A stretch of 64,000 bases of DNA from Ruminococcus_G sp964621905 (lineage in GTDB: Bacteria > Bacillota > Clostridia > Lachnospirales > Lachnospiraceae). Position 1 is the first letter of the stretch. Every line of letters starts with the position of its first letter. Shown here piece after piece: positions 15,628-22,986 of the stretch. The position numbers and the translations under genes were made by a program. The notes beneath the pieces were generated by a model that saw only the letters and a list, made by a program, of their open reading frames with translations, ran no database searches and was not told where the DNA came from. The stretch is from assembly GCA_964621905.1 (NCBI GenBank), contig CAZUNG010000014.1:1-64000 (forward strand), given 5' to 3'.

Positions 15628-17106
15628 ATGAAAAAAGGATTTGACAATGAAAAATATCTGGACATGCAGTCCCGCCATATCAGGGAGCGCATCTCTCAGT
15701 TTGACGATAAACTTTACCTGGAATTTGGCGGCAAACTTTTTGACGATTATCATGCGGCCCGCGTTCTCCCGGGCTTTGAACCGGACAGTAAGCTCCGTAT
15801 GCTGCTCCAACTTGCCGATCAGGCCGAAATTGTGATTACCATCAATGCCTCGGATATTGAAAAAAACAAAGTACGCGGTGATCTTGGCATCACATATGAT
15901 ACGGATGTGCTTCGTCTGATTGATGAGTTCCGGGATATAGGGCTTTTTGTCGGCAGTGTCGTGATCACGCAGTATTCCGGGCAGGACAGCGCACTGCATT
16001 TTAAATCCCGCCTGGAAAAAATGGGGATCCCCGTCTACATCCATTATATTATCGACGGTTACCCATCCAATATTCCGCTGATCGTCAGTGAACAGGGATA
16101 TGGGAAAAACGATTATATCAAAACGACTCGTCCCCTTGTTGTCGTAACGGCACCGGGACCCGGCAGCGGAAAGATGGCGACCTGCCTGTCGCAGCTGTAT
16201 CACGAACATAAGCGGGGCATCTGTGCCGGATATGCAAAATTTGAAACATTTCCGATCTGGAATATTCCGCTGAAGCACCCGGTCAATCTCGCTTATGAAG
16301 CGGCGACTGCCGATCTTAATGATGTCAACATGATCGATCCGTTCCACCTTGACGCATACAATGTGACGACTGTCAACTATAACCGGGACGTTGAGATCTT
16401 TCCGGTCTTAAATGCTATTTTTGAACGTATTTTCGGAAAAAGCCCTTATAAATCTCCGACCGATATGGGCGTCAATATGGCGGGCAACTGCATCTTTGAC
16501 GACGAAGCCTGCCGTGCAGCATCCTGCCAGGAAATCCTGCGCCGCTATTACCATGCGCTCGCGGACATCGCCGCCGGAGCGGACAAGGAAGAAGAAGCCT
16601 TCAAAATTGAGCTGATTATGAAACAGGCACAGATTTCCACGGAAGACCGCCGTGTCATTGCTCCCGCTCTGGAACGTGCAAAGGCCACCGGTGCACCCGC
16701 TGCCGCAATCGAACTTGAAGACGGAACGATTATTACCGGCAAAACTTCCCGACTCCTCGGTGCGTGTTCAGCGCTTCTGCTGAATGCATTGAAACATCTG
16801 GCAGGCATCGAACACAACAAACACGTGATTTCACCGGAAGCGATCGCCCCGATCTCTCGCCTGAAGACAAAGTATCTCGGAAGCATCAATCCACGGCTGC
16901 ATATGGATGAAGTGCTGATTGCACTCTCGACCTCTGCTGCGTCCGACCGCTGCGCGCAGCTGGCTCTTGAACAGCTTCCGAAGCTGGCCGGATGCCAGGT
17001 GCACAGCTCTGTTATTCTGTCCTCTGTGGATATGAAGCTGTTCAACAGACTATCGGTTCAGGTCACAACGGAACCTCAGTACGAAAATAAACAATTATTT
17101 TTCTGA
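15628..17106 (+). CDS. DUF1846 domain-containing protein
   Basis: The 492-aa protein is full length for the DUF1846 family, which is common in Firmicutes. A conserved N-terminal segment starts KKGFDNEKYLDMQS. VVVTAPGPGSGKMATCLSQ near residue 175 resembles a nucleotide-binding loop. PINDHLRTK-like residues are absent, but YHADLADIAAG-like helices (here YHALADIAAGADKEEE) are present. The start at 15628 is used because AGAAGG lies just upstream inside the longer frame from 15607. It stands alone between divergent ftsH and pyrG. The biochemical role is not established. Confidence 0.88.
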   Translation: MKKGFDNEKYLDMQSRHIRERISQFDDKLYLEFGGKLFDDYHAARVLPGFEPDSKLRMLLQLADQAEIVITINASDIEKNKVRGDLGITYDTDVLRLIDEFRDIGLFVGSVVITQYSGQDSALHFKSRLEKMGIPVYIHYIIDGYPSNIPLIVSEQGYGKNDYIKTTRPLVVVTAPGPGSGKMATCLSQLYHEHKRGICAGYAKFETFPIWNIPLKHPVNLAYEAATADLNDVNMIDPFHLDAYNVTTVNYNRDVEIFPVLNAIFERIFGKSPYKSPTDMGVNMAGNCIFDDEACRAASCQEILRRYYHALADIAAGADKEEEAFKIELIMKQAQISTEDRRVIAPALERAKATGAPAAAIELEDGTIITGKTSRLLGACSALLLNALKHLAGIEHNKHVISPEAIAPISRLKTKYLGSINPRLHMDEVLIALSTSAASDRCAQLALEQLPKLAGCQVHSSVILSSVDMKLFNRLSVQVTTEPQYENKQLFF

Positions 17107-17122
17107 CAAAATAAAATTTTTA

Positions 17123-17152
17123 TTGTATTATCCTCCCGAATTGTTGTATACT
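17123..17152 (+). promoter_or_regulatory. Promoter of pyrG
   Basis: -35 TTGTAT (17123-17128) and -10 TATACT (17147-17152) are 18 bp apart. The leader is under 45 nt, and I see no riboswitch or attenuator hairpin in it. Confidence 0.6.
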
Positions 17153-17198
17153 ATTTCAGTATTTTTTTAACTTACGCAAATTAAAAAGGAGGAGAATT

Positions 17199-18809
17199 AT
17201 GCCAGTAAAATATGTATTTGTGACGGGCGGCGTTGTATCCGGCCTTGGAAAGGGCATTACCGCCGCTTCCCTCGGCCGTCTTTTAAAGGCCCGGGGCTAC
17301 AAAGTAACCATGCAGAAATTTGACCCGTATATCAACATCGACCCCGGAACTATGAACCCCATACAGCACGGCGAGGTCTTCGTGACAGACGACGGCGCGG
17401 AGACAGACCTGGATCTCGGACATTATGAACGCTTTATCGATGAGAACCTGGACAAGAACTCTAACGTCACAACAGGAAAAATTTACTGGTCTGTACTGCA
17501 AAAAGAACGCCGCGGCGATTTCGGCGGAGGTACTGTCCAGGTTATTCCACACATCACGAACGAAATCAAAAGCCGTTTTTACCGCAATTTCACCTCTGAA
17601 GATACACGGATTGCCATCATCGAAGTCGGCGGAACGGTTGGCGATATCGAAAGCCAGCCATTCCTCGAGGCAATCCGCCAGTTCCAGCACGATGTGGGAC
17701 ATGAAAATGCTATCCTGATCCACGTCACCCTGATTCCTTATCTGAAAGCCTCCGGCGAGATGAAGACAAAACCTACCCAGGCCAGCGTCAAAGAACTGCA
17801 GGGTATGGGAATTCAGCCTGATATCATCGTATGCCGTTCTGAACTTCCGCTCGACCAAAAGATCAAAGACAAGATCGCTCTGTTTTGCAACGTTCCAAGC
17901 AACCATGTACTGCAAAACCTCGATGTGGAATATCTGTACGAAGCCCCCCTTGCAATGGAGCAGGAACACCTGGCACAGGTTGCCTGTGAATCTCTGCATC
18001 TGAAATGCCCCGAGCCAGACTTAAGTGACTGGATCTCTATGGTCAATGCACTGCGCAATCCCACACAGGATGTAACCATCGCGCTGGTCGGCAAATATAT
18101 TTCCCTGCATGATGCATATATCAGTGTCGTTGAAGCTCTGAAACATGGGGGCATTGCGACCCATGCGACCGTCACCGTTAAGTGGATAGATTCCGAACTC
18201 CTGGACAGTAAGAATGCTGAAAAGATGCTGGAAGATGTCGATGGAATCCTCGTCCCCGGAGGTTTCGGAGACCGTGGAATCGAAGGAAAGATTCAGGCAA
18301 TCCGATACGCAAGGGAGCATAAGGTTCCTTTCCTTGGGATCTGTCTCGGAATGCAGCTGTCAATCGTAGAGTTTGCCCGGGATGTTCTCGGCTACTTAGA
18401 TGCTCACAGTATTGAGCTTGATCCAACTACTGTGCATCCGGTCATCGCGCTGATGCCCGATCAAAGCGGCGTGGAGGATATCGGCGGAACACTTCGGCTC
18501 GGCGCTTACCCCTGTGTTCTGGACAAATCATCCAAATCCTATAAACTATACGGAAACGAGACAATTTACGAACGACACCGGCACCGTTATGAGGTCAATA
18601 ACGACTACAGGCGTGTACTTACCGAGCATGGCATGACGCTCTCAGGCCTCTCTCCGGACGGCCGTATTGTAGAGATGATAGAGCTGAAGGAGCATCCGTT
18701 TTTCATCGCAACGCAGGCACACCCTGAGCTGAAATCAAGGCCAAACCGCCCGCATCCTTTGTTTAAAGGACTGGTTGCGGCTGCACTTGCCAACAAAAAA
18801 ACAACCTGA
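17199..18809 (+). CDS. pyrG: CTP synthase
   Basis: PyrG converts UTP to CTP with ATP and glutamine, the last step of pyrimidine nucleotide synthesis. The 536-aa protein has the synthase domain starting KYVFVTGGVVSGLGKGI, the GGTVGDIES motif near residue 145, and a C-terminal class I glutamine amidotransferase domain with GICLGMQ (catalytic Cys382) and the terminal HPE of the catalytic triad (AQAHPEL). AAAAGGAGGAG lies just before ATG. All motifs are intact. It is convergent with the antiporter remnant. Confidence 0.98.
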   Translation: MPVKYVFVTGGVVSGLGKGITAASLGRLLKARGYKVTMQKFDPYINIDPGTMNPIQHGEVFVTDDGAETDLDLGHYERFIDENLDKNSNVTTGKIYWSVLQKERRGDFGGGTVQVIPHITNEIKSRFYRNFTSEDTRIAIIEVGGTVGDIESQPFLEAIRQFQHDVGHENAILIHVTLIPYLKASGEMKTKPTQASVKELQGMGIQPDIIVCRSELPLDQKIKDKIALFCNVPSNHVLQNLDVEYLYEAPLAMEQEHLAQVACESLHLKCPEPDLSDWISMVNALRNPTQDVTIALVGKYISLHDAYISVVEALKHGGIATHATVTVKWIDSELLDSKNAEKMLEDVDGILVPGGFGDRGIEGKIQAIRYAREHKVPFLGICLGMQLSIVEFARDVLGYLDAHSIELDPTTVHPVIALMPDQSGVEDIGGTLRLGAYPCVLDKSSKSYKLYGNETIYERHRHRYEVNNDYRRVLTEHGMTLSGLSPDGRIVEMIELKEHPFFIATQAHPELKSRPNRPHPLFKGLVAAALANKKTT

Positions 18810-19396
18810 TCAGCCATTTTTGTCTTTTCTGTCCGAAACACTTCCACTGTGAAAAACCGGAAATTTTGCACAGGCGGGTCCGATCATTTCATAGAGCACA
18901 GAAGACGAGAGTATGATCCTCAGCAGCTGGTTTCCAACGGCCGGCGACAATATTCGCTGACCGAGGGTGGCCAGTCCGCTGGAAACGCCCGCCATTAGAA
19001 TCAGAGGGGACAACAGCCGATGCAAAACTAAAAGCCAGCAGACAGACCGCATCATCAAGGGTTACCACCTGCAGAAGAATACGTACAAACTCTCCCCGCG
19101 CGTGATCCTGTTTGATTGTCATAATCGTACTGACAGGAGCTGTCGCCGTGGCAACGGCTCCTAACAGAAGGGCTAAGTCCATATGGACGGGCAGTGAAGA
19201 ACCAATCAGTCCCAACCCGCTCGGCCCTATCGAAATTCCCGCGACAATATAACCGGTGACTTTCGGAACACATAAGAAACCTGCTATTTTGGTAACGAGT
19301 AATCCTGAAACCTGAATAATGCAAAGCGCCAACAGGATACCGGCAGTTCCATCCTGCTGCAGCTGCTGGAAGAATGACCTTTGATCACCTCCACCT
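18810..19396 (-). pseudogene. Decayed cation/proton antiporter (CPA family)
   Basis: Reading on the minus strand gives antiporter pieces. An N-terminal GILLALCIIQVSGLLVTKI and the VPKVTGYIVAGISIGPSGLGLI membrane motif come first. LLLGAVATATAPVSTIM with HARGEFVRILLQVVTLDDAVCLLAF follows. Then, in another frame, comes the C-terminal AGVSSGLATLGQRIL to SSSVLYEMIGPACAKF. About 190 residues remain of an expected 380-430. The jump from GLI to LALLLGA and the frame change near 19005-19015 point to two internal deletions, the second out of frame. No good start codon lies in frame. It is not functional. Confidence 0.8.
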
Positions 19397-19404
19397 GATC
19401 CGCA

Positions 19405-19456
19405 AAAAAGCGGAAGCGCCGTATAACAACTGTCAAATAGTTATTTCACGGCGCTC
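19405..19456 (-). terminator. Terminator after the ferredoxin gene
   Basis: Minus strand: outer stem AGCGCCGT/ACGGCGCT encloses an inner stem AATAACT/AGTTGTT, followed by TCCGCTTTTTTG. It lies 21 bp after the ferredoxin stop. Confidence 0.75.
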
Positions 19457-19476
19457 ACTATGTATTATCTTACTGA

Positions 19477-19866
19477 TTAATCTTCTTTAATTGCAAGAAC
19501 ATCCATTGGACAGGCTTTTACACAGATACCACAGGCACTGCATTTTCCTGCAGCTTCACTGTCTGCAGCTTTTACCATCACATGAAATGGACATACATCC
19601 ACACATTTTCCACATCCGGTACATTTTTTCTTGTCAACCATGTAAACACCTTTTGCATTCTGTGTGATTGCTCCCGCTTCACAGGCTTCTGCACATTTGC
19701 CACACTGCGGACATGCCAGAACCTGAGGAGAACCGTCTTTCTTCGCTCCAATCTGCAGATATGCAACGGATACATCCGGTCTTTTGTAAAAGGCCTGTGA
19801 ACAGGCATTTGCACACTCAAGACAAGCCATACATGCGTCTTTATTCACCGCTACTAATTTTTTCAT
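19477..19866 (-). CDS. Four-cluster [4Fe-4S] ferredoxin-like protein
   Basis: The 129-aa protein has four CxxCxxCxxxC sets, starting at Cys12, Cys52, Cys82 and Cys109, enough ligands for four [4Fe-4S] clusters. The last two sets are followed by proline, as in classical bacterial ferredoxins. This resembles the electron-transfer subunits of the HycB/CooF/DmsB type, but no catalytic subunit is next to it. It is probably a soluble electron carrier for an anaerobic enzyme, and the partner is unknown. It has its own promoter (19920..19948) and terminator, so it is a single-gene unit. Confidence 0.9.
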   Translation of the reverse strand: MKKLVAVNKDACMACLECANACSQAFYKRPDVSVAYLQIGAKKDGSPQVLACPQCGKCAEACEAGAITQNAKGVYMVDKKKCTGCGKCVDVCPFHVMVKAADSEAAGKCSACGICVKACPMDVLAIKED

Positions 19867-19919
19867 TGTAAACCTCCTGTAGTATATGATTTTATTGATA
19901 TTATTTCTCCATAATCCCT

Positions 19920-19948
19920 ATTATATAGGATTATTCGTCGGTATTCAA
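19920..19948 (-). promoter_or_regulatory. Promoter of the ferredoxin gene
   Basis: Minus strand: -35 TTGAAT (19948-19943) and -10 TATAAT (19925-19920), 17 bp apart, about 54 bp before the start codon. AGGAGG precedes the ATG. Confidence 0.75.
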
Positions 19949-19999
19949 CAAAAAATACAGCGATTTATAAAATTATATTGTGCAAAGTTTTTAATGTTC

Positions 20000-21016
20000 T
20001 CAGGATTCATACCCATCAGGGTTCATCGACTGCCATCTCCAGGAATCGGCACACATCTCTTCAATTCCAAAACGGGCCTTCCATCCAAGTTCACGCTCCG
20101 CTTTCGACGGATCTGCATAACAGGCAGCAATATCACCTGCTCTTCTCGGCTTAATTTCGTAAGGAATCTGTTTCCCGCTCGCTTTTTCATATGCCTTTAC
20201 TACATCCAGTACGCTGTAGCCGATACCGGTTCCCAGATTATATACGGCAACTCCCTTTGATGACTCCAGTTTCTCAAGCGCTTTCACATGACCATTTGCC
20301 AGATCAACCACATGGATATAGTCACGGACACCGGTTCCGTCCGGGGTATCATAGTCCTTCCCAAACACCCCCAGGCATGTTAACTTTCCAACAGCTACCT
20401 GAGCGATATAGGGCACAAGATTGTTCGGTATGCCCTTCGGGTCTTCCCCGATAAGACCCGACTCATGAGCTCCAATCGGATTAAAATAACGCAGCAGCAT
20501 CACATTCCACCTGGAGTCCCCCACATTTAAATCCGTCAGGATCTGTTCAAGCATGCCCTTCGTCTGTCCGTAAGGATTCGTAATCTGGCCTTTGGGGCAC
20601 TCTTCCGTGATCGGCACAAAAGCCGGATCTCCGTATACTGTCGCAGATGAACTGAATACAATCTGAAAACAGTTATGGCTGCGCATCACATCACACAGGA
20701 TGAGTGTACCCGTAATATTATTATAATAGTACTCGAGCGGTCTCTGGACAGATTCGCCCACCGCCTTCAGACCTGCAAAATGAATCACCGCATCGATACT
20801 TTCAGCATCAAATACCTGCTCGACAAACGGACGGTCCAACAGATCCCCCTGGTAGAATACAGGCTGCTTTCCTGAAATACGGGCGATTCTCTCCACCGCT
20901 TTCGGGCTGGAGTTACACAGATTATCCAGGATCACAACATCATATCCATGATTTAACAGCTCCACGCAGGTATGACTTCCGATATAACCCGCACCGCCGG
21001 TTACTAAAATTTTCAT
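20000..21016 (-). CDS. galE: UDP-glucose 4-epimerase
   Basis: GalE interconverts UDP-glucose and UDP-galactose in the cytosol, for galactose use and for cell-surface glycans. The 338-aa short-chain dehydrogenase has the NAD loop GGAGYIGSH at residues 7-15, the SSSATVYG catalytic serine region near 124, the YxxxK pair (YGQTK) near 149, and NPIGAHESG-IGEDP typical of GalE. It is full length. AGGAGGAG precedes ATG. A TATAAT lies at about 21058-21063 on the minus strand without a clear -35. No gal operon partners are adjacent. Confidence 0.96.
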   Translation of the reverse strand: MKILVTGGAGYIGSHTCVELLNHGYDVVILDNLCNSSPKAVERIARISGKQPVFYQGDLLDRPFVEQVFDAESIDAVIHFAGLKAVGESVQRPLEYYYNNITGTLILCDVMRSHNCFQIVFSSSATVYGDPAFVPITEECPKGQITNPYGQTKGMLEQILTDLNVGDSRWNVMLLRYFNPIGAHESGLIGEDPKGIPNNLVPYIAQVAVGKLTCLGVFGKDYDTPDGTGVRDYIHVVDLANGHVKALEKLESSKGVAVYNLGTGIGYSVLDVVKAYEKASGKQIPYEIKPRRAGDIAACYADPSKAERELGWKARFGIEEMCADSWRWQSMNPDGYES

Positions 21017-21103
21017 AACGCTCCTCCTATTTGTGTAACGGTATGTTTACCTGCTTATTATACCACAGACCGGCTAATACACACAGTTTTTTTTGCTGTG
21101 CTA

Positions 21104-21133
21104 TTGTTATCCGGGCTGCTGTTCTGATACAAT
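21104..21133 (+). promoter_or_regulatory. Promoter of the LysR-family gene
   Basis: -35 TTGTTA (21104-21109) and -10 TACAAT (21128-21133) are 18 bp apart. The start codon is 43 bp downstream. Confidence 0.55.
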
Positions 21134-21176
21134 ACCTTTATCATATATCATCTTTATCCGAAGGAGAGGAACCCCA

Positions 21177-22109
21177 ATGACCTTACGCCATCTTCGCATT
21201 TTCATAGCAGTCGCCGAAACAAAGAGTATGAGTGAAGCGGCCCGCCAGTGTTTCATCACGCAGCCTACCGTCAGCCAGACGATCCATGAACTGGAGGAGC
21301 ACTATCACACACAATTATTTGAGCGCCTGTCCAGAAAACTTTATATCACCGATTCCGGCACTCGGCTTTTATCTTATGCCCGGCAGGTTGTTGACCAGTT
21401 TCAGATACTGGAACACAGTATGCTGGACGATCCCGCCCGGGAGATCCTTCATATCGGCGCCACCATCACTGTCGGCACCTGTCTCCTGCCGCAGATCCTG
21501 AACGATTTTGAAGATAAAATACAGAATGTGGACACGTATGCCTGCATCAGCAATACCGCTGAAATTGAGCAAAAATTGCTGGATTCCAGCCTGGATATCG
21601 GCATCGTCGAGGGAAATGTACAGTCCCCTGAACTGGTTGCCATCCCGATGATTGAAGATTACCTTGTTCTCGTCTGTGACCGAACCCATCCGTTTGCCAG
21701 CCGAAAGATTATCAGGGCGGAGGAACTGGAACACGAGAAATTCGTGATGCGTGAATCCGGCAGCGGAACCCGTGCACTGTTTGAACATTATCTGCACCGC
21801 CATAACCTGCAGGTTACAATTGGCTGGGAGGCCAACAGTCCTCTGGCGATCCGAAATGCCATCCTGTACAACCGGGGGCTCTCCGTCATCTCCGTCCGCC
21901 TGTTTGAGCAGGAAATCCTGGCAGGGGATATCCGCGTGATATGCCTGGATTCAAGAGAATGGGAACGAACCTTTAAACTTGTCTATCACAAGAACAAATA
22001 TCTGACCCCTTCCATAGAAGCCATACGCGGCATCCTGCACAATTACCGCAGACCCGATTTTCTGGACGGTATCAAAGTCGGGCTGCTGCAGGACTCAATA
22101 TATGAATAG
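21177..22109 (+). CDS. LysR-family transcriptional regulator
   Basis: The 310-aa regulator has an N-terminal winged helix-turn-helix (TLRHLRIFIAVAET, with SMSEAARQCFITQPTVSQTI at about 19-38) and a C-terminal type 2 periplasmic-binding-like effector domain (ILHIGATITVGT to LVYHKNKYL). The domain pattern resembles the CysL/YwfK group, but the effector and targets are unknown. The start at 21177 follows AAGGAGAGG. The longer frame from 21093 has no site. It is divergent from galE and convergent with the leucine-rich-repeat gene, with only four bases between the stops. Confidence 0.92.
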   Translation: MTLRHLRIFIAVAETKSMSEAARQCFITQPTVSQTIHELEEHYHTQLFERLSRKLYITDSGTRLLSYARQVVDQFQILEHSMLDDPAREILHIGATITVGTCLLPQILNDFEDKIQNVDTYACISNTAEIEQKLLDSSLDIGIVEGNVQSPELVAIPMIEDYLVLVCDRTHPFASRKIIRAEELEHEKFVMRESGSGTRALFEHYLHRHNLQVTIGWEANSPLAIRNAILYNRGLSVISVRLFEQEILAGDIRVICLDSREWERTFKLVYHKNKYLTPSIEAIRGILHNYRRPDFLDGIKVGLLQDSIYE

Positions 22110-22113
22110 TATT

Positions 22114-22965
22114 TTATATGTACTCTGTGTTAAAACCGTATTCCCCGCAGTATTGATCGACTGCGGATCCTTTTCGGCAGCGGATCGTTGCACTTCTGTT
22201 GATGATCCATTCCCCGATACTGTCAGGGTCATGCAGGATTTCCAGAGTCCGAAGCCGGTTGCAGCCATGAAAAACCCACCTGCCGATCCGCCGCACACTT
22301 GGAGGTATCGTGACCTCCGTCAGCATACTGCACTTAAAAAACGCACTGTCACCGATCTCCACCAGACCTTTGGGCAGATCCAGATGGTCCATCATGGTAA
22401 AATAAAATGCTTCCTCACCGATATAACGGACTGTTGCCGGCAGTTCTGCATCCGTAAGCTGTTTGCAGCGGTACAATGCCCTGCGTTCAATTCTCTGCAG
22501 GTGATCCGGAAACTGCATCGATACCATCCCTGTACAGCTGTCAAAAACACCATCCCTTAATATCAGCAGCTGAGAATCTTTCTCAAATTCTACATTTCTG
22601 AGTTTTTTACATTCCCGGAACGCCCCTTCTCCGATACGTTTTACACTTTTTGGTATCAGCATCTTCCGAAGATTGGACGTATGGGCAAACGCCTTCCTGC
22701 CGATGACTTTCACCGTCGGCGGCAAAATAATCTCCCGTTCGATCTGTGAGCCCTCAAATGCACTGTTGCCGATAATCGCACATGCCTTCGGAAGCTCCAG
22801 TGATCGTACTTTCATATTATTACACAATGCTTTATCACCAATAAACTGATAGTACTCCGGAATCTGAAGCACATGACTTCTGTGTTTGACCGCCATATCC
22901 CTGCGGTATGTACTTTTCATCTTTTGAAGCTGCTGCCAGTTTTGTTCATTGAATATTACTTTCAA
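22114..22965 (-). CDS. BspA-type leucine-rich repeat protein (LRR_5)
   Basis: The 283-aa protein consists mostly of about seven LRR_5 repeats of the form (I,L)GDSAFFKCSMLTEVTIPPS, running from residue 40 to the end. No signal peptide or membrane segment is seen, so it may stay in the cytosol, unlike most BspA proteins. The likely start is TTG at 22965, because GGGGGAG lies five bases upstream and the first ATG (codon 16) has no site. It follows the transglutaminase-like gene by 21 bp and is probably the last gene of that operon. Function unknown. Confidence 0.8.
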   Translation of the reverse strand: MKVIFNEQNWQQLQKMKSTYRRDMAVKHRSHVLQIPEYYQFIGDKALCNNMKVRSLELPKACAIIGNSAFEGSQIEREIILPPTVKVIGRKAFAHTSNLRKMLIPKSVKRIGEGAFRECKKLRNVEFEKDSQLLILRDGVFDSCTGMVSMQFPDHLQRIERRALYRCKQLTDAELPATVRYIGEEAFYFTMMDHLDLPKGLVEIGDSAFFKCSMLTEVTIPPSVRRIGRWVFHGCNRLRTLEILHDPDSIGEWIINRSATIRCRKGSAVDQYCGEYGFNTEYI

Positions 22966-22986
22966 CCTCTCTCCCCCTGTTGCCTG

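Noticed and set aside
15598..16347. A 249-codon minus-strand frame opposite the DUF1846 gene
   Set aside because: No motif, no ribosome site, and it mirrors a well-supported gene. The same applies to the other long antisense frames, for example 17283-17999 and 42665-43519.
17101..17198. A pyrG leader attenuator
   Set aside because: The leader from the predicted start is under 45 nt and contains no hairpin followed by T residues.
18889..19332. A 147-codon frame that could be annotated as a short antiporter
   Set aside because: The last 35 codons are out of frame relative to the family and two membrane regions are missing, so it is part of the pseudogene.
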